Assembly: GCA_002811645.1 (NCBI GenBank)
Contig: PDIP01000015.1
Location: 27,753 to 91,752, forward strand
Source of the DNA: Corallochytrium limacisporum
Taxonomy: Eukaryota > Opisthokonta
Length of the DNA: 64,000 nucleotides
Direction: 5' to 3'
This document shows, piece after piece, positions 53,001 to 61,783 of the stretch. Below the pieces are notes generated by a model that did not search any database, had not been told where the DNA came from, and saw nothing but the letters and a program-made list of their open reading frames with translations. The position numbers were made by a program, and so were the translations under genes. How positions within the stretch are numbered: position 1 is the stretch's first letter; every line of letters begins with the position of its first letter.

Positions 53001-55999
53001 CTGTGCTGAACAATGGCGAGGTCAGCGTGTACAAGGGCGACCATCGTGGTCTGTGTGCAGGATACCTGCAGGTCATGAGTTCCAAAGTCAAGCGCTGGCA
53101 GCGGGTCTTCTGCCTCTTGCGCGGTCGTGAACTGTATATGTATGAGAAAGAAGGTGACGAAAACAGCCTGACCCGTACTCTCGACATGTCACAGACCAGC
53201 GGAGTGGAAGCAGTTAAGGATGTCAGCAATATGGAGAACAATGCATTCAATATAATGCATGAGAAGCGCATCTATAACTTCTGCGCAGATTCTGCTCAGG
53301 ACATGAGCCTCTGGATCAGTAGCCTGCTTAAGGCACAGGCACTGGCTGCTAAGGCCAGGCAAGTCGAGGACGCGGCTGCTGAAGAAGAAGCCACTGCTGC
53401 CTCTGAGGCCAACGAAGACGGTGACGTTAACAGAGCTAAGATGTTGAGGAAGAGAGCCTCGTCACTGAATGCAGGAGGATCTTTCCAAGTGCTTGCAGAT
53501 GAAAACCAGGGAGACTGGGCGAAGATGATGCCCGGCACCAAGCTGGCGGAGTTTACTTTTGCCATCCAGGAAGTGACTGGTATGACCAAACTGGCCGAAG
53601 CAAAGGACTTGAAGGGTACCAATGCTCCTGGTGGTCTTCACATTTGCACAGACTCCACTGACTACGTACTTGCCTATAACGATGTGCAGACCACTGACGA
53701 ATGGCATGATGTTATTGTGGATTTGAGCGACAAGGATCTGACGGAAACAGATCAGCATGAGGAACCAATCATCACCGAGATCTTCACTTTCCACAGTACA
53801 AAGGGAAATCAGAGACAGAAACGAGTGTCGCTCTATCCCGATCGGATTCTTGTGTTCCCTGCGACCCCGGAGACACCGGTTACTCCCGATGAGGATGACC
53901 GCTTGCACAGAGGAGACAAGGCCCAAGAGTCCACTTTGCTGGATTCGCTTTGCGCAGTGAGCGTGATTCGTGAGCAGGCCACTCCTGACGAGCAGCGGCA
54001 GGGTATCCACAGCAGAGTGACGGGCTTTACAGTGTACACGAAGGCCAAGATTTTCACTTTCATGGGTGATGACGGAGAAAAAGTGGAGGAGTATGTGCGC
54101 ATGCTAGAAAACGCCATCAGTGCACTTCCTGAGTATCACACTGTCACCTCCAAGGCCATGGATCGTGTGCGTGAGCTAAACCCGGAGGTCATTGGCCTCC
54201 TGCACGAAACTTTCTCAGTCTTCACCTACTCTGCGACACCACTTGCATACCCGTTGCTGCCCCTGCCCTACGGTCACTTGGACCGCGCAGAGAACACCAT
54301 GCAGGGGGTCGCCAGTCGCATTAACCGAGACTTGCTGGCCATCGAAGGAACCGATCGTCCATTTAAGATTGTCAACAAGATCATTCGCACTTGCATTGCT
54401 CTTCCGCTGTTGCGGTCCGAAATCTACTGCCAGGTCGTCAAGCAGCTTATGGGACATCCCGATCCTGGTTCTACTAGTCACCAGCAATACTTCTTCATTC
54501 TGGCTGTCCTGTCTTCTTGCTTTGCCCCCAGCAAGAAGGTGCAGCGCTACATTAACTTGGTCCTCGAGATGGCGGAAACCATGTTTTTCGAGAACGACCG
54601 GATTCAGTGGTTCCGTGAGCTGACTCAAAACGCCCTAGGTAAAGTCAGCCAACGCCGACACGCTCCGAGCCAGCTCGAGTTGAACAAGATCTTTGATAAC
54701 CAGACTATCCACATTGACATTGTCGTCAGCCGCAGCCTGAAGATCAATACTGAGGTCCAGCCTTATCAGACTGCTACTGAGGTGCTCCGTGAAGTTCTGG
54801 GCGGGTACAAGATTGACCTCGATTCCAGTGCAATGGCGTTTGGTCTCTTTGACTGCGTGGGTCCCTTCTTGAAGGTCCTCAATGCTGAACACTGTGTCAT
54901 GGATCTAATGGGCAAGTGGGAATCCTTCGCTGATGTATTGCGTGAGCTTGGTGAGGGACAGGAGCCCAGCATTCGCCTCCGTGTGTTCACATGGTTGGAG
55001 AATTTGGAAACAGTCGAGAACTCGGAGGAGGCTCTGCTGATCGTTGAGCAATTCCACGACGACCTTGAGTGCCAGCGCATACCTCTTGTAGCCCTCAAGG
55101 ACAAACCAGCAGCTCTGCACGACCTCCGAGTGTCCCTTGCAGCCTTAAAGGCCCAGGCCACGTTTGGTGCCTTTCAAGAGGCCAAGTTCAAGGGCCTGGA
55201 TCTCCAGACCCAGACCAAGGGACAGAGCCTGGAGATTTCCCGATTCTACCCTGTCCGCATAAGCCGCACTGAAATGGCGCGTATGCGTGCAGACAGTAAT
55301 GCATCGGATGTTGGGCAACCTCCGGCCCGCGCAAGCCTGGGCGTGTCTCCGAACAACGGAGCGTCCAAGCAGTCGCTAATGGATAAGGATGGCAAGAAGC
55401 GGAGTCTCACTGGTACCCTCAGGGGCGTCTTCAAGCGGAAAGAGAAAAACCGTCCCGGCTTGGACTCAGTGGTTGGCGATATGCCTCAGACAGAGGTCAC
55501 TGAACCGGTTCGTAAGAGCGCTTCGTCAGTGCCAGCTTCATATGATCCGTTCAAAGGCCTGCAGATCCCGGCCAACAAGGAACTCATTACGGAGATTGAA
55601 ATGGCTTGGCAAGAGTTCTCCGACATGGATCGGCTCCAGGCCTGCCGCAACTACTTCGGTCTTCTCAAGGAACAGTGGCCCAGCCTGGAGACCACAGCTT
55701 TTGAAGTGCAAAATGAGAAGACTGAGGGCATGCCCAAAGGTAGGTTACTCCTCTGTGTGGGCATGGACGGGGTCTCCCTTGTGGGTCCTTCCGCCCCTAC
55801 AGTGCTCGGCCGGTTAGAGTACCGCGCCATAGAAAACTATGGTGGTGTCTCACAGGAACAGTACGAATTCCACGCCGACAAAAAGATCTGGTACCTGAAG
55901 AGCAACCAAATCGTTGAGATTCACAAGCTAGTGAACGCTTACATTGATGCCCAGGTTGCCATCTTGCGCCACTCGCAGCAGACCTCATCCGGTGCATGA
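50069..55999 (+). CDS. MYO10: Class X-type unconventional myosin (MyTH4-FERM)
   Basis: The 1976-residue product is an actin motor like animal myosin X, which carries cargo to filopodial tips. The motor (about 55-745) has an intact P-loop G-E-S-G-A-G-K-T at 165, switch I N-N-N-S-S-R from 214 and switch II D-I-F-G-F-E at 439. About two or three IQ motifs cover 750-815. A charged Glu/Arg/Lys/Ala-rich stretch at about 817-910 looks like a single alpha-helix plus coiled coil. A PH region at about 955-1090 and 1158-1215 looks like the split-PH arrangement of myosin X, and another PH lies at about 1233-1350. MyTH4 (about 1364-1530) and FERM (about 1545-1975) complete it. A disordered, basic insert of about 90 residues (1732-1825) interrupts the FERM domain. 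Length is close to human MYO10 (2058). The ATG sits in C-A-C-C-A-T-G. No intron is present in 5.9 kb. Confidence 0.94.
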   Translation: MSSLLKEGQKLWLLHEKQWQGVTILTADGSIAKVEYLLKEPDTEAKVFDVEVGKINADTAIEMSTVFATPVKINDMVSMPDLTEGSILYTLDGRFHKDRIYTAIGTILVAMNPYKMIDGLYGPDVINTYRGTKIGDKDPHVYAVANEAYTNLRQNRESQCILISGESGAGKTENSKHVLQYLNAMSGAGGDIEEKILQSSPILEAFGNAKTVFNNNSSRFGKFISIYFTSSGHIKGASIRDFLLEKSRIVFHGQNERSYHIFYQLLAGASADELKALRLGGGSKTANDFKMLNMGGNVTVDHMDDAKEFKGVVQAFEKLEVSKRGRLQVFSVLSAVLNLNQIDFEGSAQTAQVRDMTLVQNAAEMLGLDATKLKDKLVTKTLNVRGETIEQKLGKEQAQQTAGSLAMKLYSELFTKVLGLINKSIDQGGHELNFVGVLDIFGFENFKINSLEQVCINYANERLQNFFNKSIFAVEQAEYKKEGLSVDAIQWKDNFETVELIEARFGIFSILDEESKFPRATDVTFVEKMNGKHGNRQHNSYIQPRIFKKEAPEFGIKHFAEDVLYQASGFLEKNRDEFRDDLVEMLQQSDVDFVVELFENFQLASQGGRATKKRTVSMQFKDSLVKLMQQLEACTPFFIRCIKPNMQKVPHRSSPSRVLEQLKYSGVMETIKIRKVGYPVRIEHEEFLSRFWALANKHKVNKGSKRDQQALALMAAVFGEKSPLYANGTNKMFMKEEAVGVLRDQQDDILREYAIIITKWIKGYLVRKFVRNYRANVIKVQSYVRCHFQRQKYLKLRKAAMGIQTAARALNARKQMAAMIAAKRAEEERKRKEAEEQARRLRAEAKEAELAALRKRQEEEAAAEAAEKARVAAAAAEAAALAEEYEKQQAAQNRRASKRAQKEAFKRATLSRRKSQRQEARANAGPLLKELEALRSTSLETGSAGDLTKNSSAEAFCAWVYVRNSAIKELKHFQRRFAVLNNGEVSVYKGDHRGLCAGYLQVMSSKVKRWQRVFCLLRGRELYMYEKEGDENSLTRTLDMSQTSGVEAVKDVSNMENNAFNIMHEKRIYNFCADSAQDMSLWISSLLKAQALAAKARQVEDAAAEEEATAASEANEDGDVNRAKMLRKRASSLNAGGSFQVLADENQGDWAKMMPGTKLAEFTFAIQEVTGMTKLAEAKDLKGTNAPGGLHICTDSTDYVLAYNDVQTTDEWHDVIVDLSDKDLTETDQHEEPIITEIFTFHSTKGNQRQKRVSLYPDRILVFPATPETPVTPDEDDRLHRGDKAQESTLLDSLCAVSVIREQATPDEQRQGIHSRVTGFTVYTKAKIFTFMGDDGEKVEEYVRMLENAISALPEYHTVTSKAMDRVRELNPEVIGLLHETFSVFTYSATPLAYPLLPLPYGHLDRAENTMQGVASRINRDLLAIEGTDRPFKIVNKIIRTCIALPLLRSEIYCQVVKQLMGHPDPGSTSHQQYFFILAVLSSCFAPSKKVQRYINLVLEMAETMFFENDRIQWFRELTQNALGKVSQRRHAPSQLELNKIFDNQTIHIDIVVSRSLKINTEVQPYQTATEVLREVLGGYKIDLDSSAMAFGLFDCVGPFLKVLNAEHCVMDLMGKWESFADVLRELGEGQEPSIRLRVFTWLENLETVENSEEALLIVEQFHDDLECQRIPLVALKDKPAALHDLRVSLAALKAQATFGAFQEAKFKGLDLQTQTKGQSLEISRFYPVRISRTEMARMRADSNASDVGQPPARASLGVSPNNGASKQSLMDKDGKKRSLTGTLRGVFKRKEKNRPGLDSVVGDMPQTEVTEPVRKSASSVPASYDPFKGLQIPANKELITEIEMAWQEFSDMDRLQACRNYFGLLKEQWPSLETTAFEVQNEKTEGMPKGRLLLCVGMDGVSLVGPSAPTVLGRLEYRAIENYGGVSQEQYEFHADKKIWYLKSNQIVEIHKLVNAYIDAQVAILRHSQQTSSGA

Positions 56000-56043
56000 G
56001 TGCCAAGAAAAAGAAAAATGTGTGTTACAACCCCTCTCCCAAA

Positions 56044-56049
56044 AATAAA
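56044..56049 (+). terminator. Poly(A) signal of the myosin gene
   Basis: An AATAAA hexamer lies 45 bp past the myosin stop. The converging RasGEF gene has its own AATAAA on the minus strand at 56156-56161, 16 bp past its stop, so the two signals lie about 110 bp apart. Confidence 0.6.
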
Positions 56050-56176
56050 ATAACCAAAATTAGAGTGTCTTTGTTGCTACCAACGAAAGTGCTTAGGATA
56101 CACAGAAAGTGAAGGCTGTTGAATGAAGTACGGACGGTGTTCTCCGATCCATAATTTTATTCTAAAGAAAACCAGG

Positions 56177-59100
56177 TCACAATTCGGGACTCTTGTCCTT
56201 GCCATTGCTCCCGCCTTTGCGACGGACCGCGCGGAGAAGGTCGCGGACCTTTGCACCAGCTGATGACGGACGACCCTTGGTCTCCGACTCAGCAGTAAAG
56301 TTCATCGACTGCGACAACTGGTGACGCGGAGGCTTTTTCTTCTTGCCCTCAGCAGGTGGGCTCGGCAAATCGTCCTTTCCGCCGGACAGACGCCACTCAT
56401 GCGGATGTTCATAGTCGGCATTTGCACTGCAGCTGCGGACGTGCTGCAAACCAGCATCATCGGTAACATTCTCAGATGATGATTCAGCCATCAAAAGATC
56501 ACTGCCAGCTGTGCCGTCCACCACGGAGCCTTCGGGATTGCTGCAATGGCTGTGGGCACCAGACGCACATTGTCCATTTTCTATCGACGAACGTTCAAAG
56601 CCCGAGTCATCTGTCTCAAGGCCTGTGAGGCCTGGGCAAGGACTAGGGCTCACGTCGTCACCGTTGGTCGCGCCAACGGCAGCGAGAAGATCCTCAGGTC
56701 CGGTGCAAGACTTTGCTGTACGAGACAGAGGAGCAGGATCGCTCACGTCTCGAGCACCAGCAGCAAGGGTTGACTTTTCAGACTGTTTGGTGTCGACCGG
56801 AACAATGTGGAAAGAAATCTGCGCTTGGGCAGGGCGTGTCGCAGGTCTGCGGTCATCTTCCTTTGCATCGGGATCGTGCAGATTGAGCTTACTTCCACTG
56901 CGACTGTCCGGGCCACACGACAACTCCAAAACATCCGATGCCCGTGGCAGCTGTTCTGCCTCAACTGGCCTCAGGCCACTACTCGTTTCATAGTAGAGGG
57001 TGCACGAGGATCGCATGGCAGGCATACCAATACTTCCTAGAATGAGACTTGCTAAGGTTTGGGTCGGTGTCTCGGGTAAGCAATAAAAGGTGAACTGTAC
57101 AAGGGCAGCAGAAGTCAAGGCATAAGACCGCACTCGGATGTGGTCCATTGGGTGACCCTCGTCGTCAAGCGGCCAAAGAAGAAAGTAGTGATTAGAAAGG
57201 CTGCTTTGCAGAACGCCTCCAGTAGGGTTACCAGCGTCTGCGGTAAGAGATCCATTGCGACGATGTGTGTGCTTCTCCTTGTCCTTGTCCTTTGTCCTCT
57301 TGTTATCTTTGTCCTTGCTTACGTCACCATTGGAAAGTTTAACATTTAGTGCACTTTCCACTGAGCTATGCTGCTGGTTGGCCACCAACGTTTCGTCCAA
57401 AGACATACGCTCTACCATGGTGTACTGATCACCGTCAATGCTACGCATCAGACAATGAGTCTTCAGTAGCTCATCAGCATCAGTCCATGGCCCGTACTTC
57501 AGCCTCACAATCTCGGAAATCACATCGTCCACTGTAGAACTGCGTTGTACCAGCATGGCTTTCACTATGGGAATTCCATTTCCAAGCATGCGCACCTTTA
57601 TGGCACGGCGCTGACGTTCCTCAGAGATAGACATACTGGATGTTGCGTGTCTAAGTTTCTGTTCGCCACTCTTGGGATTCAAAGACTTGCTGGCAGAAAC
57701 GGGATCATCGTGATTAAGCAGGTCCCGGTTGTTAGAGTTGACATGAAGTACCTTAGTACCATGCTTGTTGATGAACTCTCCCAAGTCCTGCGGCCGTTTT
57801 GATAAGAGCTCTGTCAGGCGAACTTTCTCTGTAGCGCTAACCAGTGAAGTATTGCTTGCTGCTGTCATATTGATTCCGGGCACTGGTTCACCATCGCTGT
57901 TCCGTAGAGCACGAGAATGGCTTCCGCGACGGCGGTTGTTCATTGGTTTTACTACATCTGTGGGCGTATCCCTGCCTTGTGGCATAAACTGGCCCAATAA
58001 CTTTGCCGTGGCCGCCTGCCGTGGCTGTGCGACAAGACTGAGCTGATAGTACTCTTCTTCGCTGAGCAGTTCAAGATCATCAAACCAGTCGCAGAACTTC
58101 TGTACCTTCTGGTACAATTTACCCAAGCTACGGACTTCTGCACTCTGGTAATACATAACCTCATGGAGAATTCCCCAGATGCGTCGACACTTCTCGAAGT
58201 TGATAATTGGTGTCTCTCGCTGACTCATCTTTTCTACTACGTCTGGCATTTGCTCAGCTGTGATCAAGTCTTCGTGAGCACAATCAACCATAGCCAGATC
58301 ATTGAGATACAGACCAAGATATGGCACTAAGGGAGGTGGTGTCTTGCGTTGGAAACTTCGTAACTGCGCCTTGTTGTTGCCTTCGCTCAGTAATTCGCGC
58401 ATGGTGTCGTACTCCTTTTTGCGTTCGAAACTGACGGCGGCCCACATCGCAGTCAGCCGGTGGATTGGAGTTGCGCCTAGACCAGAGATAATCGCTTTCG
58501 CAGTGGCAATATTCTTGAGATTAATGCACTCCTGAGCGACTTCTATCAGAAACTCTACCGTCTGCACCATTTCAGCTCGGATCACACTAGTGAGCTCTTT
58601 GTCGGCTTGGAATGCGAAGAGAACTTCGTGCATGACCAGCTTGGCCGTGCGGTTAAACACATCGATAGAATGCACAATGTGAGGCGAATGGGTCTGCTTT
58701 GTGTCCTTCATCCAGGCACAGCCGAGCAGTTCATGCACCTTAATATCACAGAAGATGTCAAGTTCAATCAGGAGGAACTGCTCTGCACACCTGCGAGCAC
58801 TAAAGTCCCGCATGTTAACCATCTGCTTCTTGCAATGACCAGTCTTGGTGGTCTCGTTGGGCTGTACCTCCTGACCATCGTTGGTCTCCATTTCCCTTTG
58901 TTCACGTTCGCGTGACTTTGCTGCCATGAGTATTTTACTGGTGTAGTCCATCAACTGTCTGCGAAGAAGCATGTCCTCCGGCCTTGGCGTGACCCGTACT
59001 ATGCCTCTTCGAAGCAAATCTATCCTTTCTCCGTTTGTATCATCAGCCCAGTCACCGGCGTGGCGCTGAGTCCACAGAGCTACTATGTTCACGAAGCGTT

Positions 59101-59962
59101 TCTGAAGATCCCTGTACTGCTGCAACGCTTCCACGTCGACATCCTCGAGATCCAGTCTCGCAGGAGGGTCAGGCATGCAGTGGACTAGTCCGTGCACGAG
59201 TGCAACCGGGGTGGTATGTATGCGATAAGTAGCAAATAAAGTGTTGGCAAAGGCCGGGTCGTATTGCTTACCTTGAATGAGCACTCGAATCAGGGCCTCC
59301 GCCGTTCCCCCGGCAATCTTCTTTTCCATGTGAAACACGGATGGTGTGATGCGGTGGTTTACCGGCATACGTTTGCTACTCGTCCTTTGATGCGCGTGCT
59401 CCCGTGGTGATGTCTGGTTCGTGGACTCGAATTCACTAACTGTCGATCCATACTTGCTCGCCTGCGAGGAAATACTTGTTCCCGAATCTGTCGTGACAAA
59501 ATCACTCTTAATTTTGGACAGAGCCATCGGGCTTGGAGGAGCTGCTCCATATGAGGAACCATGTGACAGCTTCGAAGCCGTCGAAAAGTTGCGCTTGTGA
59601 GATTTGCCAGCTTTGTGAGTGGGCTGTGGCATTTTGACCTCTGTGACCCAAACCAAATCATCAACCACTTCTGTGAGTGCTCCAGCCTTCTGTTTGTCAA
59701 GTAAACTATCCATGAGTGACTCTGTTCCATCTCCTGCGGTAAGCACAGACGAAATTGGGCTTGGCATCCCGTGCAGACTAACTGTGTTCCTATGCCGAGG
59801 AGATCGGGATTTCGTTAGGAACAGGGAGCTTCGCTTTGGCTTCTCCTTCTTCCCGTCATATGCTTTGATTGCATCATGATCTAATGACGGTGGATATGGC
59901 ATACTAAGCTGTCGTTCGCTTTTAAGGCTCTTGTGCCTGGGCTCTGATCTTGTATCACCCAT
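56177..59962 (-). CDS. Ras-family guanine nucleotide exchange factor (REM + CDC25)
   Basis: The 1261-residue product should load GTP onto a Ras-like GTPase. A Ser-rich, probably disordered N-terminus (1-205) precedes a REM (RasGEF_N) domain at about 211-345. The CDC25-homology catalytic domain at about 385-648 has A-E-Q-F-L-L-I-E near its start, I-A-T-A-K-A-I-I-S-G-L and P-Y-L-G-L-Y-L-N-D-L, the motif set around the catalytic hairpin. Beyond it, a ubiquitin-fold or Ras-association-like segment is plausible at about 785-870 (R-R-A-I-K-V-R-M-L-G...) and perhaps another at about 930-1030; both are tentative. The C-terminus is Ser-rich and ends in a basic patch. Build is closest to RasGEF families seen in amoebae and unicellular holozoans; substrate (Ras, Rap or Ral) cannot be told. 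It converges on the myosin gene. Confidence 0.92.
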   Translation of the reverse strand: MGDTRSEPRHKSLKSERQLSMPYPPSLDHDAIKAYDGKKEKPKRSSLFLTKSRSPRHRNTVSLHGMPSPISSVLTAGDGTESLMDSLLDKQKAGALTEVVDDLVWVTEVKMPQPTHKAGKSHKRNFSTASKLSHGSSYGAAPPSPMALSKIKSDFVTTDSGTSISSQASKYGSTVSEFESTNQTSPREHAHQRTSSKRMPVNHRITPSVFHMEKKIAGGTAEALIRVLIQGKQYDPAFANTLFATYRIHTTPVALVHGLVHCMPDPPARLDLEDVDVEALQQYRDLQKRFVNIVALWTQRHAGDWADDTNGERIDLLRRGIVRVTPRPEDMLLRRQLMDYTSKILMAAKSREREQREMETNDGQEVQPNETTKTGHCKKQMVNMRDFSARRCAEQFLLIELDIFCDIKVHELLGCAWMKDTKQTHSPHIVHSIDVFNRTAKLVMHEVLFAFQADKELTSVIRAEMVQTVEFLIEVAQECINLKNIATAKAIISGLGATPIHRLTAMWAAVSFERKKEYDTMRELLSEGNNKAQLRSFQRKTPPPLVPYLGLYLNDLAMVDCAHEDLITAEQMPDVVEKMSQRETPIINFEKCRRIWGILHEVMYYQSAEVRSLGKLYQKVQKFCDWFDDLELLSEEEYYQLSLVAQPRQAATAKLLGQFMPQGRDTPTDVVKPMNNRRRGSHSRALRNSDGEPVPGINMTAASNTSLVSATEKVRLTELLSKRPQDLGEFINKHGTKVLHVNSNNRDLLNHDDPVSASKSLNPKSGEQKLRHATSSMSISEERQRRAIKVRMLGNGIPIVKAMLVQRSSTVDDVISEIVRLKYGPWTDADELLKTHCLMRSIDGDQYTMVERMSLDETLVANQQHSSVESALNVKLSNGDVSKDKDNKRTKDKDKEKHTHRRNGSLTADAGNPTGGVLQSSLSNHYFLLWPLDDEGHPMDHIRVRSYALTSAALVQFTFYCLPETPTQTLASLILGSIGMPAMRSSCTLYYETSSGLRPVEAEQLPRASDVLELSCGPDSRSGSKLNLHDPDAKEDDRRPATRPAQAQISFHIVPVDTKQSEKSTLAAGARDVSDPAPLSRTAKSCTGPEDLLAAVGATNGDDVSPSPCPGLTGLETDDSGFERSSIENGQCASGAHSHCSNPEGSVVDGTAGSDLLMAESSSENVTDDAGLQHVRSCSANADYEHPHEWRLSGGKDDLPSPPAEGKKKKPPRHQLSQSMNFTAESETKGRPSSAGAKVRDLLRAVRRKGGSNGKDKSPEL

Positions 59963-61783
59963 TCTGCCGTCCTATCGGTGTAGATTCTGTGTATGGCGTC
60001 CGTTTTCAAGTCATCATGGTTCACAAACTATATTTTCCCATTGTACGAACCACTGTTCCCTGCCGGATAAGAAAACTCTTCGCTGAAAGATCACTACATA
60101 AGTGTGTAAAAAAATTACTGTCCTTGTGGATATGTATCACTTCAGTTCCGATGTCCAAATAGCTTTCTTCATTTGAGCCCTGAGCCCCAAATGGGAGGAA
60201 AAAATGACCAACTACGACACCATATTTCGCAATTGAGTCTTCGGGACTCAAGCCTACTTTCTTCACACAAACTGACATCTGCTCTCTGTCTGTGTTCCAT
60301 GTCTTTTGCAACGCTTCACAGTAACTGTGGCGGCGATGGAAAAGCAAGTGATAGCCGACAGGTCCTGCTGCCATCGTTGGTTACGAAATTGCGGGAGTGA
60401 CAAGGGGGGAGCTCAGTGAGCAGTCAGTCGAGTTACAGCTTACTCTGCGGCCAGCTTTCGAAGCAGAAGGTTCAGTACCGAAATGGGAATTGGAGTTAGG
60501 AGGCAACTCTGTTCAGTGCGTTGAGGTTGGAAACGACCCGCTCGCCAGCTGTGTGAGAGAGATCCCCACTGATCACCGAGGCGAGTCTCTAGTCCGTTGC
60601 AAGACCATAGGATAGATAACTCTTGTGCAAGTACATTCGATTCAGTTTCGCAATCCAGCATGTTGTGGACATTCAATTTGGGACCCCTTCAAATCATGCT
60701 ATACTGCTTCATGGTGGGCATGCCTGTTGGCCTTTTACATTTCTCAGGGAATGGCGAAAGGGACGTTTCGCAGCGGGTGTTGCGCAACCTGGTAGGGATT
60801 TGTGGCCCCCTCTTTCCTCCCGAGGACATAGTGATAGACCCGGGTGCTTTGGTCTCCACAGTGCGGTCCGGGGAACCCCGGTTTCTCCTCCCTCCCCTTC
60901 CGCACCTCTACCACCCAACCTGGGTCGTTCATTGGTGGAGATTCGTTGGTACCCCCTTTCACCGCAATAGCCTGGTGCGGACGAAGGGAGGGGCCAGGGT
61001 TCCATGCGGAAAGTGGTCTATTACACGGAAGCTCGTGGCCAACTCTCCGCAACTTCTTCAATACATTTAATATAGGTTTCCATGCACTTCCGTTTTTTTT
61101 TCCTGAGTGGTGAGGCATCTCTAGATTGTGTTTCAACTTTCACGCTCCGTCCTTCCCCCTCCCCCCCCATGCCGTTTTACTAATCTCCCGTTTGTACTGG
61201 CACAGTGGCGAGATGTAATGACGCCCCGTTCGGCAGGCCTGGGAGCCTGTTCGTGCAGTTGCTGCTGGACAGCACTCCAATCTAGCTTGTGTTCCGTGTT
61301 GCCACCCACATGTAGATATGGTATCTCTTCCACACCGTACGAAATTCTGGTGTTCTTTCGCTTCACCTAAGCAAGCAGATGATACGGATCAAATGTATAT
61401 TTACTTCTCCATGTCTTGCTGGCCAATCCTGCCACGCACGAACATTGCACTTTTCCCCGTCATGTTTATCTTTGCGGTGAAGAGCACCAGTTTATTCATG
61501 CAGGACCGGTCCATCAATGTGTGTTTTGGTGCTTCGTCCGTCCTAATCTGAGACAAACTCCGTGCTATCGCACTTTGTGGCAGGTGTGGTCCTGCCGAGT
61601 TCCGCCACTAACAGGCACACATTTCTTTGTCCAGTTTCAGCACCTGATAAGGCAAGAAAGGGAAGTGCAGTGGCAGAAACGAAACACCCAAGACAAGCAC
61701 AACTCTTAACTACATAACTGTAATGGTTACTTGCATTCAATTGGTCATGATCGCTCTTGAACCCCAGACGATGACATTCTGAT
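59963..61783. promoter_or_regulatory. Spacer upstream of the RasGEF gene
   Basis: No firm gene is present in 1.8 kb. A minus-strand ORF of 117 codons just upstream of the RasGEF is listed separately. A GC-run stretch with C-C-G-G-G-G-A-A-C-C-C-C-G-G (about 60867-60880) lies roughly 900 bp upstream of the RasGEF ATG. The right half is the 3' flank of the coactosin-like gene. Confidence 0.4.
60021..60374 (-). other. 117-codon ORF just upstream of the RasGEF, hypothetical
   Basis: A minus-strand ATG at 60374 opens 117 codons that end 58 bp before the RasGEF ATG. Unlike most spacer frames it has balanced composition and is not built on a simple repeat. It starts M-A-A-G-P-V-G-Y-H-L-L-F and matches no family I know. 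It could be a small gene, a long upstream ORF of the RasGEF mRNA, or chance. Confidence 0.25.
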
